Source of the DNA: Marinobacter sp. | Lineage (GTDB): Bacteria > Pseudomonadota > Gammaproteobacteria > Pseudomonadales > Oleiphilaceae | Assembly (NCBI GenBank): GCA_017643965.1 | Contig: JAEPMM010000049.1 | Span: 1 to 12,812 of the forward strand | Direction: 5' to 3' | DNA length: 12,812 bases | Part shown: piece after piece, positions 1 through 6,454 of the stretch | Layout: the number at the start of each line of letters is the position of its first letter | Numbering within the stretch: position 1 is the stretch's first letter | Notes under the pieces: generated by a model | Database searches by the model: none | What the model saw: only the letters and a program-made list of their open reading frames with translations | Told to the model about the DNA's origin: nothing | Made by a program: the position numbers and the translations under genes

Positions 1-756
1 AATTTCCAGTCGCTGGAAGGGATCCTCACCGTCCGGCGTGGCGCCGGGAATCATCGCCCAGACCGTCGCCCGCAGGGCCATCGGCGCACCCCACCATTTT
101 TCGTTGTCCAGACAGCTGGTGGCGCGCGCAACCGTCGAACCTACGTTCTTGGGCACGCCAATGGCCGAGGTGGACTGGATTTCGGCATTCAGTGCCTGCA
201 GGCCGGACAGCAGGCCCGCCAGATAGATGAATTCGTCCAGATCGTCGTCGAAGTCCGGGCATTCACCGTTTCCGGGCTCGCCGTAGAAAGTGTTGTGGTG
301 CTGCCAGCCCCGGAAGTATCGCTTGGCGGCGGTGGCGTGGGCCCGTTTCTGACGGATCATGGCGTCTTCAGCGTTATCCGCATTCATTGCGCGCAATGCC
401 GCGAGTCCCTGCAGTTCGTATTCCCGGGCGTGTTCCTCGGAACAGCCACCGGCTGACAGATAGAGCATCACCGCCAGCTGGTCGGGTTCACTGGTTACGC
501 GCCCGAACGACATCAGCAGCGGTGCGGTGGCCTCACTCATGGAGCACCCCATCGCCAGATCGCTGCTCTCCAGCAGGTAAGGCACCGTGTGGTCTTTGGA
601 GAATCCCTGCATGACGTCGCCGGTGGTCTTGTAAATCATGTGATTCACCACACCGCACCCGCTCAGCGCGACGCTGGCGACCACCGCGGCGGTCAGTCCG
701 CGCAGCCGGGCCATCCCGGGCAACCGCGTTGTGGCTGCTTGCTGGAGATCTGTCAT
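1..756 (-). CDS. Lipoprotein, possibly TRAP transporter TatT-like component (partial, 3' end off window)
   Basis: The frame is open from an ATG at 756 to the left edge, giving 252 codons with no stop, so the C-terminus is missing. The N-terminus has a basic stretch (MARLRG), a hydrophobic run and a lipobox L-S-G-C with Cys34, so it should be a lipid-anchored envelope protein. A second ATG at 714 (Met15) would give a more typical 20-residue lipoprotein signal peptide. The ATG at 756 has a weak AGAAGG about 10 nt upstream, so the start is open between the two. The mature part is largely helical-looking, with four further cysteines (in MGCSM, GGCSEE, GECPDF and TSCLDN) that could form disulfides. 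From memory it resembles the helical TatT lipoproteins linked to TRAP transporters, and the nearby solute-binding gene fits. The lipoprotein call is firm; the TatT call is tentative. Confidence 0.6.
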   Translation of the reverse strand, partial: MTDLQQAATTRLPGMARLRGLTAAVVASVALSGCGVVNHMIYKTTGDVMQGFSKDHTVPYLLESSDLAMGCSMSEATAPLLMSFGRVTSEPDQLAVMLYLSAGGCSEEHAREYELQGLAALRAMNADNAEDAMIRQKRAHATAAKRYFRGWQHHNTFYGEPGNGECPDFDDDLDEFIYLAGLLSGLQALNAEIQSTSAIGVPKNVGSTVARATSCLDNEKWWGAPMALRATVWAMIPGATPDGEDPFQRLEI

Positions 757-821
757 AACTTCTGCACCTTCTATTCTTGTTTTCGGGAGAAACGGGCCGC
801 CCGGTCTGTCACCCGCACTCT

Positions 822-836
822 GTTACAGTGTGTAAC
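822..836. repeat. Perfect inverted repeat, candidate operator
   Basis: GTTACA-gtg-TGTAAC has 6-bp arms around a 3-bp centre. It lies 66-80 nt upstream of the minus-strand lipoprotein start at 756 and about 185 nt upstream of the HU start. The short dyad looks like a binding site for a dimeric regulator rather than an RNA hairpin, because the 3-nt centre is tight and no T-run follows. No regulator can be named from the sequence. Confidence 0.4.
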
Positions 837-927
837 CAGGCGCGCATTATGGCGGACAACCCCGTGTTTTTATGAGAACCGCACCGCAATTGGCAGCGAA
901 GGCTGCCCTGACTTCCCCGGCGCGGGT

Positions 928-956
928 TTGCACAAACGCACCGGAACCACTATAGA
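928..956 (+). promoter_or_regulatory. Candidate sigma70 promoter of the HU gene
   Basis: TTGCAC at 928-933 and TATAGA at 951-956 are separated by 17 bp. They match the -35 consensus at 3 of 6 and the -10 consensus at 4 of 6 positions. Transcription would begin near 963, leaving a leader of nearly 60 nt before the ATG at 1021. An inverted repeat GAACCA-N8-TGGTTC (944-963) straddles the -10 element and could be an operator or a small leader hairpin. This rests on sequence match only. Confidence 0.4.
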
Positions 957-1020
957 TTGGTTCAGCCGACGGCTGGCTTGCCGCCGGTGTATCACCAAAA
1001 ACGACAACAAGGAGTACCCG

Positions 1021-1293
1021 ATGCGCAAACCTGAACTGGCAGCCGCCATTGCCGACAAAACCGGCCTCACCCGCGATAAAGCCAGCGAGGTGATCACTGC
1101 CTTCACGGATCAGATCTCGGCTGCAGCCTCCAGGGGCGAAGACACCACGCTGATCGGCTTCGGCACGTTCAACATTCGCGCCCGCGAAGCCCGCGATGGC
1201 CGCAACCCACAGACCGGTGCCACCATCCGGATTCCTGCCAGCAAGACCGTCGGGTTCAAGGCCGGCAAAGCCCTGAAAGACGCGATCAGCTGA
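1021..1293 (+). CDS. HU-family DNA-binding protein
   Basis: This 90-residue protein has the normal length of HU/IHF proteins. These small basic dimers bend and compact DNA in the nucleoid. Visible family marks are the helical N-terminal half (KPELAAAIADKTGLT), the GFGTF turn at residues 46-50, and the beta-arm core RNPQTG at 61-66 with the intercalating proline at 63. The ATG at 1021 follows AAGGAG with good spacing. The frame runs open further upstream, but that extension does not look like protein and is not part of the gene. It is a single-gene unit with its own candidate promoter and a strong terminator, set between two minus-strand genes. Whether it is HU-alpha, HU-beta or a paralogue cannot be told from the sequence alone, so no symbol is given. 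Confidence 0.93.
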   Translation: MRKPELAAAIADKTGLTRDKASEVITAFTDQISAAASRGEDTTLIGFGTFNIRAREARDGRNPQTGATIRIPASKTVGFKAGKALKDAIS

Positions 1294-1301
1294 TCGGATC
1301 G

Positions 1302-1323
1302 GGCCCGCACCTGCGGGCCTTTT
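1302..1323 (+). terminator. Intrinsic terminator of the HU gene
   Basis: GGCCCGC (1302-1308), loop ACCT, GCGGGCC (1313-1319), then TTTT (1320-1323): a 7-bp all-GC stem followed at once by a short T-run, 8 nt after the HU stop. On the opposite strand no T-run follows the stem, so it should act only on the HU transcript and keep it from running antisense into the solute-binding gene that ends at 1360. Confidence 0.85.
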
Positions 1324-1343
1324 CACCGTTTCCCTTCACCGTT
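1322..1343. repeat. Short direct repeat between convergent genes
   Basis: TTCACCGTT occurs at 1322-1330 and again at 1335-1343, a period of 13 bp. It lies between the HU terminator and the end of the convergent solute-binding gene. It has no clear function and may be chance. Confidence 0.4.
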
Positions 1344-1359
1344 ACTGCGCAAACCCCTC

Positions 1360-2379
1360 TCAGGACGCACACTCCGACCGGGCACCGTCCACGCGGCAAC
1401 GAATGGCCTTCATCAATTTGATCGCCCGCTCGTCATAGACACCGTCTTCCAGCAATGACAGGCGTACGTTGCGCAGCATCTTGTCGTACTCCGCCATGTC
1501 TTCCTGGGGCAGATGCATCCACACGTCTTCCGGGATTTCCGCTTCCGCCTGGGCAATGATTTCGTAGGCCTCGTCGATGCGCTTGATGGACTGGTCCCGC
1601 ACCATCTGGCCGGCGGCATCCGGGAAACGGTCACGATGGATGATGACCTGGAAGTTCATGTAGGCCAGCGCGTACTTGAACACGCCACCGTTCGGGGTCA
1701 CGCCCTTGTAAAGCTCAAGCGGGGTGTAAGCCACGGCTGGTGCATAGGCCAGATCCACGCTGCCGTTGTTGAACTTGCCGGCAAAGTTGGCGGAGTTGGA
1801 GCCCACCACTGAGGCGCCCACATGACGCACCATGCGCACTGAGGCGCTGTCAAAGTCGAGGGTCGCGATACGCTTGCCCTGCAGCTTTTCCACAGAATCG
1901 ATGGCGCGGTCACGGGTGTGCAGATACACCGCACCGCCGGGGAACACGCCGGCCACCTCGTAGGGTCCGTCGATCAGGAACTGACGGGCCTTGGGCTGAC
2001 TGAGGGTGTTGTACAGCAGGCGCATTTCCTGTTCGCCGGGCACTGCGCCCATGGCCTCGAGGGTGCCGGTGAATTTGTTGAATTCGCGGGCACGGGTACC
2101 GGTCAGCAACACCGCATCGCACTGCCCGGCCTTGAAGTCTTCCGCGGCCACTTTCTCATCCGTGTAGGCGCGCAGATTCAGCTTGATGCCTTCTTTGAGG
2201 GCGACGGGCTGGAAGGTTTTGGTGATGGCGAACAGCGGGCCATTGGCGCCCACCGGATCGAACACACAGAAGCTTCTTTCGAGAGGGGTTTCCTGGGCCT
2301 GGCTGACAGGCGCCAACAAGAGACTGGCACACAACGCGGCCGCGGCGGCCACCCTGTGCGGGAGGTTAGCTGATTTCAC
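1360..2379 (-). CDS. Periplasmic solute-binding protein, TRAP-type (DctP/DUF6091-like)
   Basis: A 339-residue exported protein is called from a GTG at 2379. That start has a strong AGGAG 8 nt upstream and places a signal peptide at the exact N-terminus: a short basic region (K2, R9), a hydrophobic run AAAAALCASLLLAPVS, and likely cleavage after SQA28. A longer frame open from an ATG at 2475 would add 32 residues with no signal-like character. The body reads like a TRAP-family binding protein: an early beta strand FCVFDPVGANGP, an ADFKAG-type segment where the sequence has EDFKAGQCDAVLLTG, and a central LQGKRIATLDF, which is where DctP proteins have their KGLK(I/L)R stretch. Two cysteine pairs are possible. 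It probably captures a small ligand, often an organic acid in this class, for a permease outside the window. Ligand unknown. Confidence 0.7.
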   Translation of the reverse strand: MKSANLPHRVAAAAALCASLLLAPVSQAQETPLERSFCVFDPVGANGPLFAITKTFQPVALKEGIKLNLRAYTDEKVAAEDFKAGQCDAVLLTGTRAREFNKFTGTLEAMGAVPGEQEMRLLYNTLSQPKARQFLIDGPYEVAGVFPGGAVYLHTRDRAIDSVEKLQGKRIATLDFDSASVRMVRHVGASVVGSNSANFAGKFNNGSVDLAYAPAVAYTPLELYKGVTPNGGVFKYALAYMNFQVIIHRDRFPDAAGQMVRDQSIKRIDEAYEIIAQAEAEIPEDVWMHLPQEDMAEYDKMLRNVRLSLLEDGVYDERAIKLMKAIRCRVDGARSECAS

Positions 2380-2592
2380 GGGGATAACTCCTGAATTATT
2401 ATTGTCAGACGTCAGACACATCCTGTTGTATCCGATCATCGTGAGATCCTTGACCGAGATTAGGTCGGACCCCACAAGAATACGTTGGCACAGGTGCCTG
2501 CCTTCAAGGGCTTTTCAGCAAAAAGGTGAAAATCTGTGATGGGTTCGACAGAGGTTGGGCAACCTCTGCCGCATTTCAGGGATGGGCGGCCC
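2380..2592. promoter_or_regulatory. Intergenic region upstream of the solute-binding gene
   Basis: These 213 bp hold the ribosome binding site of the solute-binding gene and presumably its promoter, although no convincing -35/-10 pair was found. Visible structure is a tandem GTCAGAC pair (2404-2417), overlapping dyads GGCAC-ag-GTGCC (2487-2498) and CAGG-tg-CCTG (2491-2500), an A/T-rich inverted repeat TTTTCA...TGAAAA (2512-2532), and the hairpin beyond pyrC' listed separately. The overlapping dyads are the best operator candidates. No protein-like reading frame was seen here. Confidence 0.4.
2549..2568 (-). terminator. Hairpin downstream of pyrC', possible operon terminator
   Basis: CAGAGGTT (2549-2556), loop GGGC, AACCTCTG (2561-2568) gives a perfect 8-bp stem 25 nt past the pyrC' stop on the minus strand. 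No T-run follows in that direction (the next bases read TCGAACCC), so it is not a canonical intrinsic terminator. It could be a Rho-assisted or 3'-end-protecting hairpin. Confidence 0.45.
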
Positions 2593-3900
2593 TCAGCGGG
2601 AATCCCCGCCCCAGGCCAGGTGCCCGTTGCAAAGCGTGAGCCGGACCACACCTGGCAATGGATTGCCCACGATCGGTGCGTGGCGCCCGGCCGAGATCAG
2701 GCTGTGCTGATCCGGCGTCCAGCGGGCATCCGGGTCGAACACGCACAGGTTGGCGGGTTCATCCTCCGCCAGAATGGCAGTTTCACCGAGGATGGCAGCG
2801 GGACCACTGGTCAGCGCCGCCAGCAGGCGAGGCAGGCTTAGTTCGCCGCGATCAACCAGCATCAGCCCCATGGACAGCACGCTCTCGATGGTGGATAGCC
2901 CCGCCTCGGTGGCCCCCAGTGGCGCCTGTTTGGCCGCAGAATCGTGCGGCTGATGCTGACTGACGATGGCGTCGATCACGCCGTCACGCACCCCGGCCAG
3001 CAACGCCTGCCGGTCAGACTCGGCCCGCAGCGGCGGGCGCACATGGAAGCGGCTGTCAAAGCCCGCCAGTGCCTGTTCGGTGAACAGCAACTGGTGCATG
3101 GCCACATCCGAGGTCACGGCAATGCCGCGACGGCGGGCATCCGCCACCATGTCGACGCTGCGCGCCGACGACAACTGGCTCAGGTGCAGACGAACGCCGG
3201 TTTCCTCCGCCAGCAGCAACATTTCCATGACGGCGGTGGTTTCCGCCACTTCCGGAATGCCGAGCAACCCCAGCCGCGACGCCACCAGGCCATCATGGGC
3301 GTAGCCGTCGGCGGCCAGGGCCTGGTTCTCCGGGCTGAACATCACCGTCATGCCGAAGGTCTGGGCGTAGGCCATGCAGCGGCGCAGGATGCGGGCGTTG
3401 CGAACCCCGCGGCTGCCGTTACCAAGGGCGACACAGCCGGCACCCGCAAGCCCTGCCATATCGCTCAGCAGCTCACCGTCGAGGCCACGGGTGATGGCGC
3501 CAATGGGCAGAACCCGAATCGGCGACCGGGCCTGGGCGCCGTCACGGATCAGATGGGTGACCGCCCCCGAATCGTTGACCGGCGAGGTCTCCGGCGACGC
3601 ACAGACGGTGGTGAAGCCACCCTTTGCCGCGGCCCGGGTTTCCGAGGCAATGTTGCCTTTCTGGCCATTACCGGGTTCCCGCAGATTGCAACACAGATCC
3701 ACCAGCCCGGGCGCGACAATGCTGCCGGCGGCGTCGAACACCTCATCGGCGCTGGCGTTGTCTGCCGCCGCGCCCAACGCAGTGATCACCCCGTCGGCGA
3801 CCAGCAGTGACGCCTGGGTGAATTCGTCACTACCGGGCAACACCAGGCGGCCATTAGTGATCTTCAGGGACAGCCCGGGGGTGTCATTGGTTACGCTCAC
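2593..3900 (-). CDS. pyrC': Dihydroorotase-like protein, probably non-catalytic PyrC' partner of aspartate transcarbamoylase
   Basis: A 435-residue amidohydrolase-fold protein is called from a GTG at 3900 that overlaps the pyrB stop by 4 nt (GTGA), with GGGAGG upstream. The frame stays open upstream inside pyrB, but that part is out-of-frame pyrB. Dihydroorotases carry D-x-H-x-H-x-R-x-P-G; here the segment at 68-77 is DLCCNLREPG, so both zinc histidines are replaced (Cys70, Asn72). Later, SPEN, LHLSQLSS and SQHQPHD stand where active enzymes have metal or catalytic histidines and the TDHAPH aspartate. In Pseudomonas, PyrC' is inactive but is needed to assemble the PyrB dodecamer (family knowledge). 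The overlap with pyrB implies coupled translation and fits that role. A catalytic dihydroorotase should be elsewhere in the genome. Confidence 0.9.
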   Translation of the reverse strand: MSVTNDTPGLSLKITNGRLVLPGSDEFTQASLLVADGVITALGAAADNASADEVFDAAGSIVAPGLVDLCCNLREPGNGQKGNIASETRAAAKGGFTTVCASPETSPVNDSGAVTHLIRDGAQARSPIRVLPIGAITRGLDGELLSDMAGLAGAGCVALGNGSRGVRNARILRRCMAYAQTFGMTVMFSPENQALAADGYAHDGLVASRLGLLGIPEVAETTAVMEMLLLAEETGVRLHLSQLSSARSVDMVADARRRGIAVTSDVAMHQLLFTEQALAGFDSRFHVRPPLRAESDRQALLAGVRDGVIDAIVSQHQPHDSAAKQAPLGATEAGLSTIESVLSMGLMLVDRGELSLPRLLAALTSGPAAILGETAILAEDEPANLCVFDPDARWTPDQHSLISAGRHAPIVGNPLPGVVRLTLCNGHLAWGGDSR

Positions 3901-4910
3901 GCCTGTGCCCTCCCGGCCTGTTTCTGATTGCGTTCGGCAACCTGCCCACCCATGGCCATGGACATGACCGCCATGCGGATAGCGATGCCGTTGGTGACCT
4001 GATCCAGAATCACCGACTGCGGCCCGTCCGCCACCGCGGACTCGATTTCCACCCCGCGATTGATCGGCCCCGGGTGCATCACGATGCACTCGGGATGCGC
4101 CAGCGCCAGCTTTTCCTGATTGAGGCCGTAGAGGCGGTAGAACTCCCGCTCGCTGGGCAGTAGCGCACCCTCCATGCGTTCTTCCTGCAGCCGCAGCATG
4201 ATCACCACGTCGAGGTCTTTCATACCCTTTTGCATGTCGTATTCCACCGAGCAGCCGAGGCTCTCCACGTCGCGCGGCAACAGCGTGCCGGGGGCGATCA
4301 CCCGCACTTCCGCTGCACCCAGTTCGTTGAGCGCGCGGATCTGGGAGCGGGCCACACGGGAATGCAGCACGTCACCCACCACCGCGACTTTCAGGCCCTC
4401 GAAGCCGCCCTTGTGCTGGCGGATGGTGAGCATGTCGAGCATGGCCTGGGTCGGGTGGGCGTGCCGACCGTCACCGGCGTTGATGATGGCCACACCCGGA
4501 GTCACGCTCTCGGCAATGAAGTGCGGTGCGCCGCTCTGGGAATGCCGCACCACGAACATGTCACTGGCCATGGCTTCGAGGTTGAGCAGGGTGTCTGAGA
4601 GAGACTCGCCCTTGGAGGTGGCCGAAGTGTTGATGTCCAGATTCAGCACGTCGGCCGACAGCCGCTTGGCCGCCAGCTCGAAAGTGCTGCGGGTGCGGGT
4701 ACTGGATTCGAAAAACAGGTTCACCACCGTGCGGCCCCGCAACAGAGGCACTTTCTTGATGCTGCGCTCGCCCACCTCGATGAACGAGTCGGCGGTGTCG
4801 AGGATGTCCGTCAGCAGGGCGCGGTCAAGCCCGTCGAGGGTGAGGAAATGACGCAGCTGGCCGTCCGCGGTCAGCTGCAGGGATCGGTTGGGTGCTTGTT
4901 CTACAGTCAT
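3897..4910 (-). CDS. pyrB: Aspartate carbamoyltransferase catalytic subunit
   Basis: PyrB joins carbamoyl phosphate and L-aspartate to make carbamoyl aspartate, the committed step of pyrimidine synthesis in the cytosol. The 337-residue product carries the carbamoyl-phosphate loop FFESSTRTR (66-74), the SKGES loop with Lys100, HPTQAMLD (152-159), the aspartate-binding LRLQ (239-242) and HPGPINRG (279-286). It has a longer N-terminus than the E. coli subunit, as in the class A Pseudomonas enzymes, where that extension takes part in nucleotide control (family knowledge). No pyrI regulatory gene follows; pyrC' does, overlapping by 4 nt. The ATG at 4910 has only a weak upstream AGGCGA, within a tandem repeat. 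The 41-nt gap to pyrR shows no terminator or attenuator. Confidence 0.97.
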   Translation of the reverse strand: MTVEQAPNRSLQLTADGQLRHFLTLDGLDRALLTDILDTADSFIEVGERSIKKVPLLRGRTVVNLFFESSTRTRSTFELAAKRLSADVLNLDINTSATSKGESLSDTLLNLEAMASDMFVVRHSQSGAPHFIAESVTPGVAIINAGDGRHAHPTQAMLDMLTIRQHKGGFEGLKVAVVGDVLHSRVARSQIRALNELGAAEVRVIAPGTLLPRDVESLGCSVEYDMQKGMKDLDVVIMLRLQEERMEGALLPSEREFYRLYGLNQEKLALAHPECIVMHPGPINRGVEIESAVADGPQSVILDQVTNGIAIRMAVMSMAMGGQVAERNQKQAGRAQA

Positions 4911-4913
4911 GGG

Positions 4914-4929
4914 TCGCCTGTTCGCCTGT
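4914..4929. repeat. Tandem 8-bp repeat at the pyrB ribosome binding region
   Basis: TCGCCTGT occurs twice in immediate succession (4914-4921 and 4922-4929). On the coding strand this reads ACAGGCGA twice and ends 3 nt before the pyrB ATG. The AGGCGA units are the only purine-rich, SD-like sequence available to pyrB. Confidence 0.6.
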
Positions 4930-4951
4930 GCGCGTGGTCGTTTCGCGGTGG

Positions 4952-5461
4952 TTACTGCCCGGTTTCCTGCAATTCGATGTGGAGCGGCTCGGGGCCGCGG
5001 AGTTTCACCCGCTGATGGCTCTCCAGTGTCAGCACCTTGCCGGTGACATCCGGCTGGATCGGCAGCTCCCGTGCCCCCAAATCCACCAGGGTGGCGAGAA
5101 TGATACTGGCGGGCCGGCCGTAATCGAAGATCTCGTTCATGGCTGCGCGAATGGTGCGCCCGCTCATGATGACATCGTCGATCAGGATGATGTCGCGGTC
5201 CTCGGTGCTGAACGGCAGGCTGGAGGGCATCACTTTCGGGTTCAGCCCGATGCGGCTGAAATCGTCGCGATAAAAGGAGATATCCAGTTCACCGTAGGGC
5301 TCTTCCAGGCCCAGGCGTTTGCGCATGACATCCGCCAGCCAGACACCGCCGGTGCGGATACCGATCAGCGCCGGCGACTCCACACCACGTGCGGCCATAA
5401 TCTCACGCAGGCCGGCTTCAAGCTCATCCAACAGCCGGTTCATATCGAGCAATGCGGTCAT
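4952..5461 (-). CDS. pyrR: PyrR, pyrimidine operon regulator / uracil phosphoribosyltransferase
   Basis: A 169-residue type I phosphoribosyltransferase. The PRPP-binding signature is IILIDDVIMSGRT (91-103), and IGIRTGG (33-39) forms the pyrophosphate loop; length and order match PyrR. In Bacillus, PyrR binds pyr leader RNA in response to UMP and has side activity as a uracil phosphoribosyltransferase. In Pseudomonas-type genomes it sits directly before pyrB and is regarded as regulatory. The ATG at 5461 follows GAGGAA, which overlaps the ruvX stop, leaving 8 nt between the genes. There is no leader terminator in the 41-nt pyrR-pyrB gap, so the Bacillus attenuation mechanism is not visible here. 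The family call is firm; the regulatory mechanism is unknown. Confidence 0.95.
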   Translation of the reverse strand: MTALLDMNRLLDELEAGLREIMAARGVESPALIGIRTGGVWLADVMRKRLGLEEPYGELDISFYRDDFSRIGLNPKVMPSSLPFSTEDRDIILIDDVIMSGRTIRAAMNEIFDYGRPASIILATLVDLGARELPIQPDVTGKVLTLESHQRVKLRGPEPLHIELQETGQ

Positions 5462-5469
5462 CTATTTCC

Positions 5470-5895
5470 TCACTGTTGGCGAAACCAGGTTTCCAGAATC
5501 AGTACGGCGGCGCGATCATCCACGCCGTGGCGACCGAAGTCGCGGCTGCCACCACTGGCCATCACCTCGCCCTTGGCTTCAAAACTGGTCAGGCGCTCGT
5601 CAACCATTTCCACCGGCACGTGGAAACGGCCGTGCAGCCGTTTGCCGAATTTGCGGGCGCGGGCGCACATGTCATTTTCACTGTCATCCATATTCAGAGG
5701 CAGGCCAACCACCACCAGATCCGGCTGCCATTCCGCCAGCAACTGGCCGATCACCTCCCAGTCGGGGATGCCATCGCGGGCAGGTATCATGGCCTGGGGC
5801 TGACCGGTGCCGAGCAATTGCTGGCCGGTGGCCACGCCGATGCGGCGGGTGCCGAAATCGAACGCCATCACCCGCCGGTTACCCGCCTCAGGCAT
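5470..5895 (-). CDS. ruvX: RuvX/YqgF, RNase H-fold nuclease (16S rRNA 5'-end processing / Holliday junction resolvase-like)
   Basis: A 141-residue single-domain RNase H-fold protein. The first acidic residue lies in AFDFGTRRIG (Asp13), followed by VVVGLPLNMD (61-70), DERLTS (99-104) and the C-terminal acidic pair in GVDDRAA (124-130). These are the usual YqgF/RuvX motifs, with the catalytic acidic residues intact. The E. coli protein is essential and needed for maturing the 16S rRNA 5' end, and it was also described as a putative Holliday junction resolvase (family knowledge). The ATG at 5895 overlaps the yqgE end by 8 nt. The yqgE-ruvX pairing is very widely conserved in gammaproteobacteria and supports both calls. 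Confidence 0.95.
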   Translation of the reverse strand: MPEAGNRRVMAFDFGTRRIGVATGQQLLGTGQPQAMIPARDGIPDWEVIGQLLAEWQPDLVVVGLPLNMDDSENDMCARARKFGKRLHGRFHVPVEMVDERLTSFEAKGEVMASGGSRDFGRHGVDDRAAVLILETWFRQQ

Positions 5896-6454
5896 GGCCG
5901 ATGGACTCGCTGAGCTGGTTCAGATCAATACCGATCAACTTCAACACCGCGTTGTAGCGCTCTTCCCACGGCGTGCGGAACAGCAGATCGGTGGTGGCCG
6001 GGCAGGTCAGCCAGGCATTGCTGCCCAGCTCGTCCTCCAACTGGCCTTCGCCCCAGCCGGAGTACCCCAGGGCCACCAGAAATTCTTCCGGACCCTCGCC
6101 ACCGCCGATGCCTTCCAGAATGTCGCGGGACGTGGTCAGCATGACGTCGTCGGTGACCCGCGCGGTGTTGTGCCAGGTGGTACCCGGACCGTGCAGTACG
6201 AAGCCGCGCTCGGGCTGCACCGGGCCACCACTGAACACCGGCAAGTCGAGCTCGCCGCCGTCCATGTCCAGCTGTTCGAGTATCTCTCCCAGGTGAATGT
6301 CCAGCGGCTGGTTGATCATCAGCCCCAGCGCGCCGTCGTCGGAATGTTCGCACAGGTAGATCACCGCGCCATGAAAGCGAGGGTCTTCAAGATAGGGCGA
6401 CGCCACCAGAAAGTGGTGCCGCAGACTGTTGGGAGAGTGTTTCGATGCCGTCAT
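5888..6454 (-). CDS. yqgE: YqgE/AlgH family protein (UPF0301)
   Basis: A 188-residue cytosolic protein of the YqgE/AlgH family, full length for the family. The recognisable segments are HHFLVASPYLEDPRFHGAV near the N-terminus, YLCEHSDDGALGLMINQP, VFSGGPVQPERGFVLH, the glycine-rich turn near residue 117, and YSGWGEGQLEDEL. In Pseudomonas the member AlgH was named for an effect on alginate genes, but a biochemical activity is not established. The start at 6454 overlaps the tonB stop by 4 nt (ATGA) and the end overlaps ruvX by 8 nt, so its translation is coupled on both sides. The family call is certain; the function is open. Confidence 0.94.
   Translation of the reverse strand: MTASKHSPNSLRHHFLVASPYLEDPRFHGAVIYLCEHSDDGALGLMINQPLDIHLGEILEQLDMDGGELDLPVFSGGPVQPERGFVLHGPGTTWHNTARVTDDVMLTTSRDILEGIGGGEGPEEFLVALGYSGWGEGQLEDELGSNAWLTCPATTDLLFRTPWEERYNAVLKLIGIDLNQLSESIGHA

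Noticed and set aside
892..907. Hairpin GGCAGC-gaag-GCTGCC as a terminator
   Set aside because: No T-run follows on either strand and no gene ends nearby; it is probably incidental.
589..1020. In-frame upstream extension of the HU gene
   Set aside because: The frame is open but runs antisense through the lipoprotein start, does not resemble protein, and would more than double the family length; the ATG at 1021 has a strong ribosome binding site.
2486..2501. TGGCAC followed by CTGC, resembling a sigma54 promoter on the plus strand
   Set aside because: The spacing between GG and GC is off by one and no plus-strand gene follows, so it could not drive anything in the window.
2944..3810. Plus-strand open frame of 288 codons opposite pyrC'
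   Set aside because: It lies wholly antisense to a protein with clear family motifs, is rich in His, Gln and Arg as is typical of the reverse of GC-rich genes, and has no domain-like pattern.
4892..5803. Plus-strand open frame of 303 codons over pyrR and ruvX
   Set aside because: It is antisense to two genes with intact catalytic motifs, crosses their boundary, and has no ribosome binding site or family signature.
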